Assembly: GCA_035556755.1 (NCBI GenBank)
Contig: DATMEP010000047.1
Span: 3,515-67,514 of the forward strand
Reading direction: 5' to 3'
Origin: VRUE01 sp035556755
Lineage (GTDB): Bacteria; Actinomycetota; Thermoleophilia; Solirubrobacterales; 70-9
DNA: 64,000 nt
Positions within the stretch are counted from its first letter, which is position 1. Each line of letters begins with the position of its first letter. The notes under the pieces are model-generated. The model had not been told where the DNA came from. It did no database searches and worked only from the letters and a program-made list of their open reading frames with translations. Both the position numbers and the translations under genes were made by a program. This document shows positions 1 to 8,083 of the stretch, one piece after another.

Positions 1-114
1 CGACCCCCTGCCCGCTCTCGACGTCCCTGCGCTGCGGGGTTGGGGCTCCATATGCAATCGACGTAAAAGCCGAAGGGCCTGCTTGCCTTTTCTCTCTGCA
101 AAGCCATCGGTCAC

Positions 115-147
115 AACCTTTCAAAGCGTCAGTCGCTTTGTAAGGTT
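115..147. repeat. Hairpin downstream of the pil operon
   Basis: An inverted repeat with arms AACCTT/AAGGTT (115-120, 142-147) continues inward, past a T-T mismatch, as CAAAGCG/CGCTTTG (122-128, 134-140) around the loop TCAGT. It lies 55 nt beyond the pilC stop. No clear T-run follows on either strand, so it may be an mRNA 3' structure or part of the next gene's leader. The rest of bases 1-201 shows no gene I can support. Confidence 0.55.
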
Positions 148-201
148 AGGGAGTTAGCTTAAAAAGCAGCGCGAGGGGTTGGTCGACCCCGGGGGATCGC
201 C

Positions 202-1446
202 TCAGCCGATCTTGTCGTAGAGGCTGAAGATCGGTAGGTACATCGCGATCACGATGAAGCCGACCACGCCGCCGACGAAGACGATCATCAGCGGCTCGAT
301 CAGTGCCGTCAGGGCTTTCACCTTGGCGTCGACCTCGGTTTCGTAGAAGTCGGCGACCTTGCTCAGCATGTGCTCGAGCTGGCCGGTTTCCTCACCCACC
401 GCGACCATGTGACCCACCATCGGCGGGAAGATCGGGTGGCTCTGAATCGGACCGGCGAGGGAGCCGCCGCGCTTGGCCGAGGCGTAGAGGTCTTCCATCG
501 ACTTCTCTAGGACGACGTTGCCTGCCGTTTCGCCGGTCAGTTTGATCGACTGCAGCATCGGCACGCCGGCCGAGACGGAGCCGGAAAAGGTGCGCGACCA
601 GCGGGCCAGGGCCACTTTCTGGATCACGTCGCCGATCTGGAACGGGATGCGCAGTTTGAAGCGGTCCCATAGCTCTTTGCCGCGGTCGGTCCGCTTCCAG
701 CGGAAGAACCCGATCGAGAGTGCGACCAGCGCCGGGAAGACGATGAACCAGTAGCCGGTGATCGCGTCGGAGACCGTGACGCAGACCTGGGTCGGCAGCG
801 GCAGCGCCGAGCTCTCGGCCGGGTTGTCTTCGGCCAGTTCTTCGAAGATACCGGCGAAGACGGGGATGATGAAGGCGACGATCGCGAGCAGCGCCACGGT
901 CGCGAAGCCGAAGACCAGCGCCGGGTACATCAGCGCCGATTTGACCTGGCGCCGCAGGGCGTCGGCCTTCTCGACCTGGGTCGCGACCCGGTCCAGCGAG
1001 TCCTCCAGCCGGCCCGATTCCTCGCCCGAGCGAACCATCGCCCGGTAGAGGCGGTCGAAGACCTCCGGGTGGCGCTCCATCGCCTGCTCCAGCGTGCTGC
1101 CGGCCTCGACGTCGGACCGCACCCCCGCCACCGCCTCCTTGATCCGGTCGTCCTGGGTCTGTTCCTCGAGCGTGTGCAGGGTGCGCAGCATCGGCATCCC
1201 GGAGGCGACCAGGGTCGCGAACTGACGCGAGAAAACCGCCAGCTCGCGCATGTCGACGGCCTTCCAGCGCCGGAAGACGTCCTCGATCGCGAACGGCTCA
1301 CGCTTCTCGCTGACGTCGAGGACGATCAGCCCGCGCTGGCGCAGCTGCTCGCTGACCTGGGCCTTGGACTCGGCCTCGACCTCACCGGCGGTCGCCGCCC
1401 CGGCGACGTCCATGGCACGGAAGGCAAAGGTGGTCGCGCCCGCCAT
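202..1446 (-). CDS. pilC: Type IV pilus inner-membrane platform protein PilC (GspF family)
   Basis: A 414-residue type II secretion F-family protein, the inner-membrane platform on which the PilB and PilT motors act during pilin assembly and retraction. Two GspF domains are visible (about 70-200 and 272-405). Hydrophobic segments lie at about 171-200, 227-248 and 379-405. Each domain begins with the family pattern of an aromatic or Arg-rich stretch followed by G-P-L/M-x-L (SGMPMLRTL near 82, AGVPMLQSI near 293). It is the last gene of the operon and starts 3 nt after the pilT stop, so coupling is likely. The length is normal for the family. No pilin gene is seen inside the window; it may lie before base 1. 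Confidence 0.95.
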   Translation of the reverse strand: MAGATTFAFRAMDVAGAATAGEVEAESKAQVSEQLRQRGLIVLDVSEKREPFAIEDVFRRWKAVDMRELAVFSRQFATLVASGMPMLRTLHTLEEQTQDDRIKEAVAGVRSDVEAGSTLEQAMERHPEVFDRLYRAMVRSGEESGRLEDSLDRVATQVEKADALRRQVKSALMYPALVFGFATVALLAIVAFIIPVFAGIFEELAEDNPAESSALPLPTQVCVTVSDAITGYWFIVFPALVALSIGFFRWKRTDRGKELWDRFKLRIPFQIGDVIQKVALARWSRTFSGSVSAGVPMLQSIKLTGETAGNVVLEKSMEDLYASAKRGGSLAGPIQSHPIFPPMVGHMVAVGEETGQLEHMLSKVADFYETEVDAKVKALTALIEPLMIVFVGGVVGFIVIAMYLPIFSLYDKIG

Positions 1447-1449
1447 CGC

Positions 1450-2553
1450 CTAGCTCACCTGGGCGTATTCGGGCTGCACCGGCGCCGCGCCCAGCAGGCG
1501 TTTCAGCTCCTCCGGGACCGACGCGCGCTGCTCGGCTAGCGAACGGGTGATCGTCCCTTCTCTCACCAGCCGCACCAGGTCGGCGTCCATCGTCTGCATC
1601 CCGACCGCGGCCGAGGTCTGCACCGCGGCGTAGATCTGGTGCGTCTTGCCCTCGCGGATCAGGTTGCGGATCGCCGGAGTCGGAACCAGCACCTCGGTGG
1701 CGACGGTGCGCCCCATCCCGTCGGCGGTCGGCAGCAGCTGCTGGGTGACGATGCCCTGCAGGGCGATCGAGAGCTGGGTGCGGACCTGACCCTGCTGCTG
1801 GGGCGGGAAGACGTCGATGATCCGGTCGACCGTCTGCGCGGTCGACTGGGTGTGGAGCGTGGCGAAGACGAGGTGCCCGGTCTCGGCCGCGGTCAGCGCG
1901 GTGGAGATCGTCTCCAGATCGCGCATCTCGCCGACCAGGATCACGTCGGGGTCCTCGCGCAGGGCGGCGCGCAGGCCGAGGGCGAAATCGGGCGCATCGG
2001 AGCCGACCTCGCGCTGGTTGACGATCGAGCGTTTGTGCTGGTGCAGGAACTCGATCGGGTCCTCGATCGTGAGGATGTGGTCCTGGCGCTCGGAGTTGAT
2101 CACGTCGATCATCGCCGCCAGCGTCGTGCTCTTCCCCGAGCCGGTCGGGCCGGTGACGAGCACGAAGCCGCGCGGTTTGGCCGCCAGCTCGCGCAGCACC
2201 TGCGGCACCCCGAGCGAGTCGAGCGCGGGGATGTCCTGAGGGACGAGCCGGAAGGCGGCGCTGACCGAGCCGCGCTGGAAAAAGCAGTTGACGCGGAAGC
2301 GGGCGACGCCGGGGATCGCGTAGGCGAAGTCGAGCTGTTTCTCGTTCTCGAACCGCTTGCGCTGGTCGTCGTTGAGGATGCTGTAGACGACCTCGCGGGT
2401 CTCCTGCCCGGTGAGGACCGGGAAGCCCTCCATCGGCGTGATCTTGCCCTTGTCGCGCAGCGCCGGCGGGACGCCCGGCGTGATGTGCACGTCCGATGCG
2501 CGGGTCTCGACCATGCGGCGGAGAACCTCTGCGAAGTCAAAGTCCATGCTCAT
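1450..2553 (-). CDS. pilT: Twitching motility retraction ATPase PilT
   Basis: A 367-residue hexameric ATPase that powers pilus retraction. The sequence shows the N-terminal PAS-like region with the SDVHI motif (near 20), Walker A GPTGSGKS (about 135-142), the Asp box around LTIEDPIEFLH, Walker B near DVILVGEMRD, the His box LVFATLHT, and the PilT-type tail ending in RLLGAAPVQPEYAQVS. The first codons read M-S-M-D, so either ATG could be used. It sits between pilB (73 nt upstream) and pilC (3 nt downstream), as in many Gram-positive-type pil operons. A second PilT paralogue lies at 10829-11929. Confidence 0.95.
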   Translation of the reverse strand: MSMDFDFAEVLRRMVETRASDVHITPGVPPALRDKGKITPMEGFPVLTGQETREVVYSILNDDQRKRFENEKQLDFAYAIPGVARFRVNCFFQRGSVSAAFRLVPQDIPALDSLGVPQVLRELAAKPRGFVLVTGPTGSGKSTTLAAMIDVINSERQDHILTIEDPIEFLHQHKRSIVNQREVGSDAPDFALGLRAALREDPDVILVGEMRDLETISTALTAAETGHLVFATLHTQSTAQTVDRIIDVFPPQQQGQVRTQLSIALQGIVTQQLLPTADGMGRTVATEVLVPTPAIRNLIREGKTHQIYAAVQTSAAVGMQTMDADLVRLVREGTITRSLAEQRASVPEELKRLLGAAPVQPEYAQVS

Positions 2554-2626
2554 CTAGATCGACCTCGGTGGCCGAATTCTGAATACCGGGTAGCGAGTAC
2601 CGCCCCCGACATGGCCTGGCGGCCAA

Positions 2627-4420
2627 TCAGGCGGTGACACGGACGATCTCCTCGAGGCTGGTCTGGCCCGCACGCACCTTGGTCAGGCCGTCCTCGCGCA
2701 GGGTGAGCATTCCCTCTTCGCGCGCCGTGGTGGCGATTTCCGCCTCCGGGACCTGGGCGACGACCATCTCCTTGATCCGGTCGCTCAACGCCATCACCGA
2801 GAAGATTCCGACCCGACCGCGGTAGCCGCTCTGGCTGCAACGAGAGCAGCCAGCCGGTTCGTAGGCCTCGACGTCGCCGCCGACTCGGATCGCCGCTTCC
2901 GCAAGCGCCTGCTCGGGAATGATCGTGCGCTGCTTGCAGTGGCTGCAGAGCTTGCGGGCGAGTCGCTGGGCGACCACGCAGTCGACCGCCGAGGAAATCA
3001 GGAAGGACTCGATCCCCATCTTCGTCAGGCGCGTGATTGCGCCGGGGGCGTCGTTGGTGTGCAGGGTGGTCAGCATCATGTGCCCGGTCAGCGCCGCCTC
3101 GATCGCGATCCGCGCCGTCTCGCCGTCGCGGATCTCGCCGACCATCACGATGTCGGGGTCGGCGCGCAGGATCGAGCGCAGCCCGGTGGCGAAGTCGAGC
3201 CCCGCCTTGCGGTTGACGTTGATCTGGTTGATGCCGGAGAGCCGGTACTCGACCGGGTCCTCAATCGTGATGATGTTCTTCTCGACCTCGTTCAGGTCCT
3301 GCAGCGCCGCGTAGAGCGTCGTCGACTTGCCCGAACCGGTCGGCCCCGTCACCAACACGGCCCCGTAAGCCTGCCGGAAGGCTTCCTCGAAGCGCTCCCG
3401 CCCGGAGCTGTCCATGCCGATCTCGTCGAGCGAGTGCTGCGCGTTCTCCTTGTCGAGGATGCGGATCGTCGCCCCCTCGCCACGCTGGGTCGGCAGGGTC
3501 GTGATACGCAGGTCGACGCGACGGTCCTCCACCGTGACGCTGACCCGCCCGTCCTGGGGCACCCGCTTCTCGGCGATGTTGAGGTCGCTCATGATCTTCA
3601 CCCGTGAGACGACCGCGTTGATCATCCGCTTCGGCACGTGCGCCGCCTCGCGCAGCACGCCGTCGACGCGGAAGCGGACCCGCATCTCGTCCTCGTCGGG
3701 CTCGAAGTGGACGTCGGAGGCCCCCTCCCCCACTGCCTGACCGAGGATGCTGTAGACGAGCTTGACCACGGGCGCGTCCTCGGCGCTGACTTCGATGTCG
3801 CTGACCTCGGCCAGCTCCCGGTCGTCGCTCTCTTCGCCCTCGGTGACCGCCTCGCTGACAGCGCTCTGCAGCGTGTTGAGGCGGCCGATCAGCGCTTCGA
3901 TGTCCTCCTCGGCGGAAACCGCGACGCGGCAGTCGAGCGCGGTCGCGATCTGGATGTCGTCGACCGCGAGCACGTTGGTCGGGTCCGCCATCGCCACCAG
4001 CAGGGTCCCCTTGTCGACGAAGCCGACCGGCAGCGCTTTGTAGCGGCGGGCGGTGTTGACCGAGATCAGGTTGGCGGCGGCCATGTCGACCTGGTAGGCG
4101 GAGAGGTCTATGTGGTCGAGGCCGTAGCGCTCGGCAACCGCACGGGAGAGCTGTTCGGCGCTGATCGCCCCCTGCTCGATCAGCAGCCGCTCCGGCGGGC
4201 GGCCCGCGGTGCGGGCCCCCTCGATCGCCTGCCGGGCGACGTCGTCGGAGACGTAGCCGAGGTCGACGACGACGTCGGTGACGAAGCCGGTCGAGCGACC
4301 GCGGGTCATCGGCGGGGTCAGCCCGGGAGTGCCGCCTTCCTGCGGATCCAGGGTTGGCGCGGTCGAGTCGCCGGAGTCGGGGACCGGCCGCAGGTGGCTC
4401 GGGAAGTCCCGCGAGTCCAT
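2627..4420 (-). CDS. pilB: Type IV pilus assembly ATPase PilB (GspE family)
   Basis: A 597-residue extension ATPase. A disordered head (1-45) is followed by a GspE/MshEN-type N-terminal domain (about 45-190), a linker rich in acidic residues, and the ATPase core. Visible motifs are Walker A GPTGSGKSTT (about 359-368), the Asp box ITIEDPVEYRL, Walker B DIVMVGEIRD, the His box LTTLHTNDA, and the zinc-binding tetracysteine C-x2-C (492, 495) and C-x2-C (525, 528) typical of PilB and GspE but absent from PilT. The ATG lies 8 nt after the stop of the preceding membrane protein gene. MshEN domains can bind c-di-GMP in some relatives; whether this one does cannot be read from sequence by eye. Confidence 0.95.
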   Translation of the reverse strand: MDSRDFPSHLRPVPDSGDSTAPTLDPQEGGTPGLTPPMTRGRSTGFVTDVVVDLGYVSDDVARQAIEGARTAGRPPERLLIEQGAISAEQLSRAVAERYGLDHIDLSAYQVDMAAANLISVNTARRYKALPVGFVDKGTLLVAMADPTNVLAVDDIQIATALDCRVAVSAEEDIEALIGRLNTLQSAVSEAVTEGEESDDRELAEVSDIEVSAEDAPVVKLVYSILGQAVGEGASDVHFEPDEDEMRVRFRVDGVLREAAHVPKRMINAVVSRVKIMSDLNIAEKRVPQDGRVSVTVEDRRVDLRITTLPTQRGEGATIRILDKENAQHSLDEIGMDSSGRERFEEAFRQAYGAVLVTGPTGSGKSTTLYAALQDLNEVEKNIITIEDPVEYRLSGINQINVNRKAGLDFATGLRSILRADPDIVMVGEIRDGETARIAIEAALTGHMMLTTLHTNDAPGAITRLTKMGIESFLISSAVDCVVAQRLARKLCSHCKQRTIIPEQALAEAAIRVGGDVEAYEPAGCSRCSQSGYRGRVGIFSVMALSDRIKEMVVAQVPEAEIATTAREEGMLTLREDGLTKVRAGQTSLEEIVRVTA

Positions 4421-4428
4421 GCTCGAGG

Positions 4429-5055
4429 TCAGGGGTGGTAGTCGACGGTCGGCCCCTTGTAGCCCGCGTCGATCACGGCCTGGGCGACGCTCTGGGGACT
4501 CTGGAAGCCGTAGCTGACCGAGGCGGTCGGGACCGACTTCTTCAGGTGCTTGGGGGTGACGACGACGAGGGCCGGCACCCGCTCCACCCCAACTCCCTCG
4601 GTGATCGCCACATAGCGGGAGATCTTGCCGGCGGGAACGACGAAGAGAGCGATGTCGCGCAAGCCGGCGACGCCCGCGGTCGCGACGGTGACGAGCTGGT
4701 CGTCGATGCCGCCGTTGCGGACGAAGAGCAAGATGACCGTCTTGTCCGCCTCGTAGGCGTTGGAAACAGCCGAGGGCGGGGGCGGCGCATCGAGCCCGGA
4801 GGGAACGGTTGCCGTCGCCGAGCCGGCTTCCGCCGCAGCGGCGTCGATCGCGCCTTCCACCGCTTCGCCGGGCGTGGCGCCCGTCGCGGTGCCGCTCACG
4901 CCGGTGCCGGCAGCGCTCACCGTCGCTTCGGTCGTGCCCGATTCCTCTTCTTCCCCGCCCCCGCCGGAAGACATCAGAAAGACGGCGACGCCGACCAGCA
5001 GCACGGCGACCACGGCGAGCTGGACGAGCGGGTTGCTGTTGAGCTGCTCCCTCAT
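4429..5055 (-). CDS. Membrane-anchored thioredoxin-like protein without cysteines, first gene of pil operon
   Basis: A 208-residue protein with one N-terminal membrane segment (about 12-29). A Gly, Glu, Thr and Ala-rich linker (30-97) leads to a C-terminal domain (about 98-205). That domain has the look of a thioredoxin fold: strand VILLFVRN (107-114), then a long segment, strand IALFVVPAG, and VPALVVVTP (160-168), where the Val-Pro would be the cis-Pro loop. The place where a CxxC would sit reads NGGID and the protein has no cysteine, so disulphide chemistry is excluded. As the first gene of the pil operon, 8 nt before pilB, it could act as a pilus assembly or alignment factor (inference). 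The fold call is by eye only. Confidence 0.65.
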   Translation of the reverse strand: MREQLNSNPLVQLAVVAVLLVGVAVFLMSSGGGGEEEESGTTEATVSAAGTGVSGTATGATPGEAVEGAIDAAAAEAGSATATVPSGLDAPPPPSAVSNAYEADKTVILLFVRNGGIDDQLVTVATAGVAGLRDIALFVVPAGKISRYVAITEGVGVERVPALVVVTPKHLKKSVPTASVSYGFQSPQSVAQAVIDAGYKGPTVDYHP

Positions 5056-5064
5056 ACGTTCGCT

Positions 5065-5070
5065 TATCTA
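5065..5070 (-). promoter_or_regulatory. Candidate leaderless -10 element of the pil operon
   Basis: On the minus strand TAGATA ends 9 nt before the ATG at 5055. No Shine-Dalgarno site lies between, so the transcript may start at or next to the start codon. No convincing -35 element is visible. Confidence 0.4.
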
Positions 5071-5182
5071 GCTCGACAGCTCCGTCTCCGAGCTTGAGCC
5101 CCGCAACCGTTCCTCCCCGCCAGGAATTGGTCCACTCGACGGTTGAGGACTCAGCTTATTCCTAAACACCACCGTTTCCTGT

Positions 5183-5188
5183 CATAAT
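5183..5188 (+). promoter_or_regulatory. Leaderless -10 element CATAAT of regulator 5198
   Basis: CATAAT is followed by exactly 9 nt and then the TTG start at 5198. The same hexamer at the same distance precedes both paralogues (21318-21323 and 23286-23291), which supports both the promoter and the TTG start. A 10-base palindrome, AATTCGAATT, overlaps the element (5186-5195) but is not kept in the other copies. Confidence 0.6.
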
Positions 5189-5197
5189 TCGAATTAC

Positions 5198-6199
5198 TTG
5201 ACTGCCAGTGGGGTCAACGGGAATGGGAAGGGTCCGCGCTCGGGCACGCGTGCCCTGACTCTGCTGGCCGGGCCGCTGCACGGCACGGTCCTGCAGAACC
5301 TCGCCGGCGGGCCGAAGCAGCTGGTCGATTTGCGCCGCGAGGTCGGCTCTCCGCCCCAGACCACCCTGCGCGCGCATCTCAAGGAACTCGACGAGATCGG
5401 GGGGATCGTCAAACGCCGGCGCAACCGCTTCCCCGGCGTCCTCGAGTACGAGCTGGCGCCCGCGGGCAGGGAGCTGCTCTTCGTCGCCACCGCTCTTGAG
5501 CGCTGGCTCCAGCGGGCCCCGGAAGGACCGTTGCCGTTCGGAAGCGGCGGCGCGAAGGCGGCGATCAAGGCTCTCGCCGAGGGATGGTCGTCGACCATAC
5601 TTCGCGCCCTCGCCGCCCGCCCACTCTCGCTGACGGAGCTGGACGGCGTCATCGCCGGACTCAGCTACCCGTCTTTGGAGCGGCGTCTCGCGGCAATGCG
5701 CCTCGCCGGTCAGATCGAGCCGTGCCCCAGCAGCGGCAAGGGCACTCCGTACACGGTCACCGAGTGGCTGCGTGAAGGGATGGCTCCGCTGGCGGCAGCG
5801 ACCCGCTGGGAGCGACGCCACCTCCCGGAGGACACCGCGCCGACAACCCGCCTCGATACCGAGGCCAGCTTCCTGCTGACGCTGCCCCTGCTGCGGCTGC
5901 CGCGCGAGCTGTCGGGCTCATGCCGGATGGGAGTGGAGATGAAGAACGGCAGGGATCACCGTCTGGTCGGAGCGATGGCCCATGTCGATCACGGCAGGAT
6001 CACCTCCTGCTCGGTACGGCTCGAGGGCACCCCCAACGCCTGGGCGACCGGCTCCGCCGGCAGCTGGCTTCGGGCAGTGATCGGCTCCGACATGGACCAG
6101 CTCGAACTGGGCGGGGACCAGCGCCTTGCCCGCGCCCTCCTCGACGGCCTGCACAGCGCCCTGTTCGGCGCTGGATCGCGAGGAAGAGCATCTCGATGA
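5198..6199 (+). CDS. Double winged-helix (HxlR-like) transcriptional regulator, copy 1
   Basis: A 333-residue predicted DNA-binding protein. Two winged-helix domains of HxlR or ArsR type are recognisable: the first (about 17-90) contains LVDLRREVGSPPQTTLRAHLKEL, the second (about 120-195) contains LTELDGVIAGLSYPSLERRLAAMRLAGQIE. A third domain of unknown function (about 215-325) has the conserved stretch LLRLPRELSGSCRMGVEM and ends in DGLHSALFG. Paralogues lie at 21333-22331 and 22359-23276 and share all three parts. The TTG start is chosen because the upstream CATAAT-9 nt-start arrangement is identical in all three. The C-terminal part could be a ligand or protein-protein domain. Target genes are unknown; the next gene is a secreted protein. 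Confidence 0.8.
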   Translation: MTASGVNGNGKGPRSGTRALTLLAGPLHGTVLQNLAGGPKQLVDLRREVGSPPQTTLRAHLKELDEIGGIVKRRRNRFPGVLEYELAPAGRELLFVATALERWLQRAPEGPLPFGSGGAKAAIKALAEGWSSTILRALAARPLSLTELDGVIAGLSYPSLERRLAAMRLAGQIEPCPSSGKGTPYTVTEWLREGMAPLAAATRWERRHLPEDTAPTTRLDTEASFLLTLPLLRLPRELSGSCRMGVEMKNGRDHRLVGAMAHVDHGRITSCSVRLEGTPNAWATGSAGSWLRAVIGSDMDQLELGGDQRLARALLDGLHSALFGAGSRGRASR

Positions 6200-6205
6200 T
6201 TGCAC

Positions 6206-6234
6206 TTGACTGTGACAAAGTGATCAGAGATGAT
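6206..6234 (+). promoter_or_regulatory. Candidate sigma70-type promoter of the secreted protein gene
   Basis: TTGACT (6206-6211) is separated by 17 nt from GATGAT (6229-6234). The region up to the start codon is far more A+T-rich than its surroundings. The predicted 5' UTR of about 58 nt holds the inverted repeat at 6243-6263 and a strong Shine-Dalgarno site. Confidence 0.5.
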
Positions 6235-6242
6235 GGATTGAA

Positions 6243-6263
6243 TTGATCTTTTATTAAGATCAA
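6243..6263. repeat. Inverted repeat in the 5' UTR of the secreted protein gene
   Basis: Perfect 8-bp arms TTGATCTT and AAGATCAA flank a 5-nt TTATT spacer. It lies between the candidate promoter and the Shine-Dalgarno site, so it could be an operator or an mRNA hairpin. It is not followed by a T-run and therefore does not look like a terminator. Confidence 0.6.
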
Positions 6264-6298
6264 AAGACCATATTGTTTACGGGAGGAAAGGGATACCT

Positions 6299-7126
6299 AT
6301 GAAGGTCCAGTTGAAGACGCCTGCGAGGCTGCTCACGGCCTTGGGGGCAGCGCTCATGGCGCTTGTGCTGATGGCGCCGATGGCGCAGGGCGCGACGCCG
6401 GCACCCGGCTACACGCAATTTGCAGGCTGCCCCGACCAGGAAGAAAACTCGGCCACCACCGTCTGTCTCAGGTCTGAAATCAATGGCGGCCACTTCCAGA
6501 TGGGCAGCAAAACCGTGCCGATCACCGATCCGATAGTTCTCAGCGGTGGTGCTGACGAAAACCTCGATGGCTTCGATGCGAGCCCGGCAGGAGGTCTGGC
6601 GCCCAATAAACAGCAGGTCCCGGGCGGGGTTATTGGCATCACGGGTTTGGATTGGCTCGTGAACTTCCTCGGCATCGAGCAGTTGAAGCTCTACGCAGAA
6701 ACCCAGTTGGTCGGGACTCCGGACATCGACTTCACGGAAGTGAAACTGCCAATCCGGGTCCGCCTGATCAATCCCGTTCTGGGCAACAGCTGCTATGTCG
6801 GCTCGCCCTCCGAACCGATCATGCTCAACCTGACCACCGGCACGACCGAACCGCCGCCGCCGAACGAACCGATCAGCGGCACGTTCCCGTCGTTCGAATT
6901 CGACGAAGGGACGGGCATCCTCAAACTCAACGACGGCGTCTACGTCGATAACGAGTTTGCGGCGCCCGGTGCGAACGGCTGCAAACTGACGCTGCTCGGG
7001 CTCCTCCCGATCAACCTCAACCCGCTGGTCAACTTGCAGGCCGGGCTGCCATCGCCTGCCGGCACCAACGAGACGGTGCAGAATTTCGACGCCGAATTCG
7101 CCCCACAGGAACTGGTGTACCCGTAG
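6299..7126 (+). CDS. Secreted protein of unknown function
   Basis: A 275-residue protein with a clear Sec signal peptide (basic start, hydrophobic core about 12-27, cleavage likely after AQG near residue 31). The mature part is acidic and rich in Gly, Pro and Thr. It has four cysteines that could form two disulphides (in AGCPDQ, VCLRS, NSCYVG and NGCKLT) and a Pro-rich stretch (TTEPPPPNEP) about two thirds along. No catalytic motif is apparent. The ATG is preceded by GGGAGGAAAGG, a strong ribosome site. It is a single gene, ended by the strong hairpin terminator at 7167. I do not recognise the family; a cell-surface or matrix protein is plausible. Confidence 0.75.
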   Translation: MKVQLKTPARLLTALGAALMALVLMAPMAQGATPAPGYTQFAGCPDQEENSATTVCLRSEINGGHFQMGSKTVPITDPIVLSGGADENLDGFDASPAGGLAPNKQQVPGGVIGITGLDWLVNFLGIEQLKLYAETQLVGTPDIDFTEVKLPIRVRLINPVLGNSCYVGSPSEPIMLNLTTGTTEPPPPNEPISGTFPSFEFDEGTGILKLNDGVYVDNEFAAPGANGCKLTLLGLLPINLNPLVNLQAGLPSPAGTNETVQNFDAEFAPQELVYP

Positions 7127-7166
7127 CGACGCGGTTCCTGTTCCAGTTCCGAATCGATGAAAAGCG

Positions 7167-7204
7167 ACCGCGCCCCGGCACCGTCCGGGGCGCGGTTCGT
7201 TTAT
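7167..7204 (+). terminator. Intrinsic terminator of the secreted protein gene
   Basis: A perfect 12-bp stem (arms 7167-7178 and 7185-7196) with the 6-nt loop CACCGT is followed by TCGTTTAT. It lies 40 nt after the stop codon. Its 3' part overlaps the end of the convergent gene that stops at 7201. Confidence 0.8.
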
Positions 7205-8079
7205 CGCTCCTCGCGAAGTTCGGACACCAGCTGCACCACCGCCTCGCCCACTCCGTCGAGGCTTTCCCGCGAGAGCTTGTCCACCCCGTCGGCGAGGCTG
7301 TGGCCGGGATAGCGCCAGTCGATCAGGTCGATCGCAGAGACGCCTGCCCGCAGGAAAGGGGTGTGGTCGTCGGTTATCGCCGGCCCCTCTTCGCCCGAGA
7401 AGAATCGCTCCGCGCCCGCCGTTTCGGCCGCGATGAGCAGGCGGGTCCAGAGGTCCTCTGACGAGGTGGCCTCGCGCGGCAGATAGAGGCCCCGGTTGCC
7501 GACGTAGTCGAGCAGGATCATCTCGCCGGTTTGCCCTGGATGGGCGGCGACGTAGGCTCGCGAGCCGCGCAGCCCTTCCGAGTAGAAATCAGTGCTTTCC
7601 TCGGGCAGTCCCGCCGGAGGCTCCTCCCCGTCGAAGAGCACGAAGCGGACCTCGCGAGCATCGGGGCCGGCCGCCATGCGGCTCAGCGCACGAGCGACCT
7701 CGATCACGACGGCGCTGCCAGCTGCGCCATTGTTTGCCCCGACGAATCCCGGCGGCGTGGCGAGGGTGTCGTAGTGCGCCCCGACGACGATCCCCGGCCT
7801 GGCACCCCCCAGCGTGCCCACCACGTTGCGGAGCTTCGGTTCGCCGGAGATCGGTTCGAACCGGCCCGCGGGCAGGAGCGGCCGCAGCTCCTCCGCCAGC
7901 GCCCGCAGCTGCGGAGACCCGGCCGGTCGCTGCCCGGCCGCAACCTGCCGTTCGATCAAGCGCCACGCCCGCTCTGCGTCGAACCGGTCCGCTGCATCGT
8001 CGCCGCCGGCAGATGAGCCGCCGCATCCCGCCAGCAGCACCAGGAACAGGACGACAATCCTCCGGGCGGTTCGGAGCAC
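7201..8079 (-). CDS. Exported M28-family peptidase or glutaminyl-cyclase-like lipoprotein
   Basis: A 292-residue lipoprotein (lipobox LAGC, Cys19) followed by an M28 zinc-hydrolase fold. Recognisable metal-site positions are His102 (GAHYDT), Glu152-Glu153 (FDGEE), Asp191 (LLDYVG) and His260 (YPGHS). The DDHTPFL segment (237-243) resembles the glutaminyl-peptide cyclotransferase branch of the family. The bridging-metal Asp of the usual G-x-N-D motif is replaced: the sequence reads GANNG at 114-118 (Asn117, codon AAT). Activity may therefore be altered or lost. The family normally trims peptides or cyclises N-terminal Gln outside the membrane. It converges with the secreted-protein gene and shares its terminator region. 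Confidence 0.75.
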   Translation of the reverse strand: MLRTARRIVVLFLVLLAGCGGSSAGGDDAADRFDAERAWRLIERQVAAGQRPAGSPQLRALAEELRPLLPAGRFEPISGEPKLRNVVGTLGGARPGIVVGAHYDTLATPPGFVGANNGAAGSAVVIEVARALSRMAAGPDAREVRFVLFDGEEPPAGLPEESTDFYSEGLRGSRAYVAAHPGQTGEMILLDYVGNRGLYLPREATSSEDLWTRLLIAAETAGAERFFSGEEGPAITDDHTPFLRAGVSAIDLIDWRYPGHSLADGVDKLSRESLDGVGEAVVQLVSELREER

Positions 8080-8083
8080 CCCC

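Noticed and set aside
95..170. Plus-strand GCAAAGCC ... GG ... AACC-hairpin-GGTTAGG resembles one half of a GEMM (c-di-GMP-I) riboswitch near pilus genes
   Set aside because: The GGCAAACC-type arm and the closing GGGTTACC-type stem are not present, and the plus strand leads only into antisense of pilC. The likeness is too partial.
7845..7865. GGTTCGAACC as a possible tRNA T-arm
   Set aside because: It lies inside the M28 reading frame and no acceptor stem or anticodon arm surrounds it. No tRNA was found elsewhere either.
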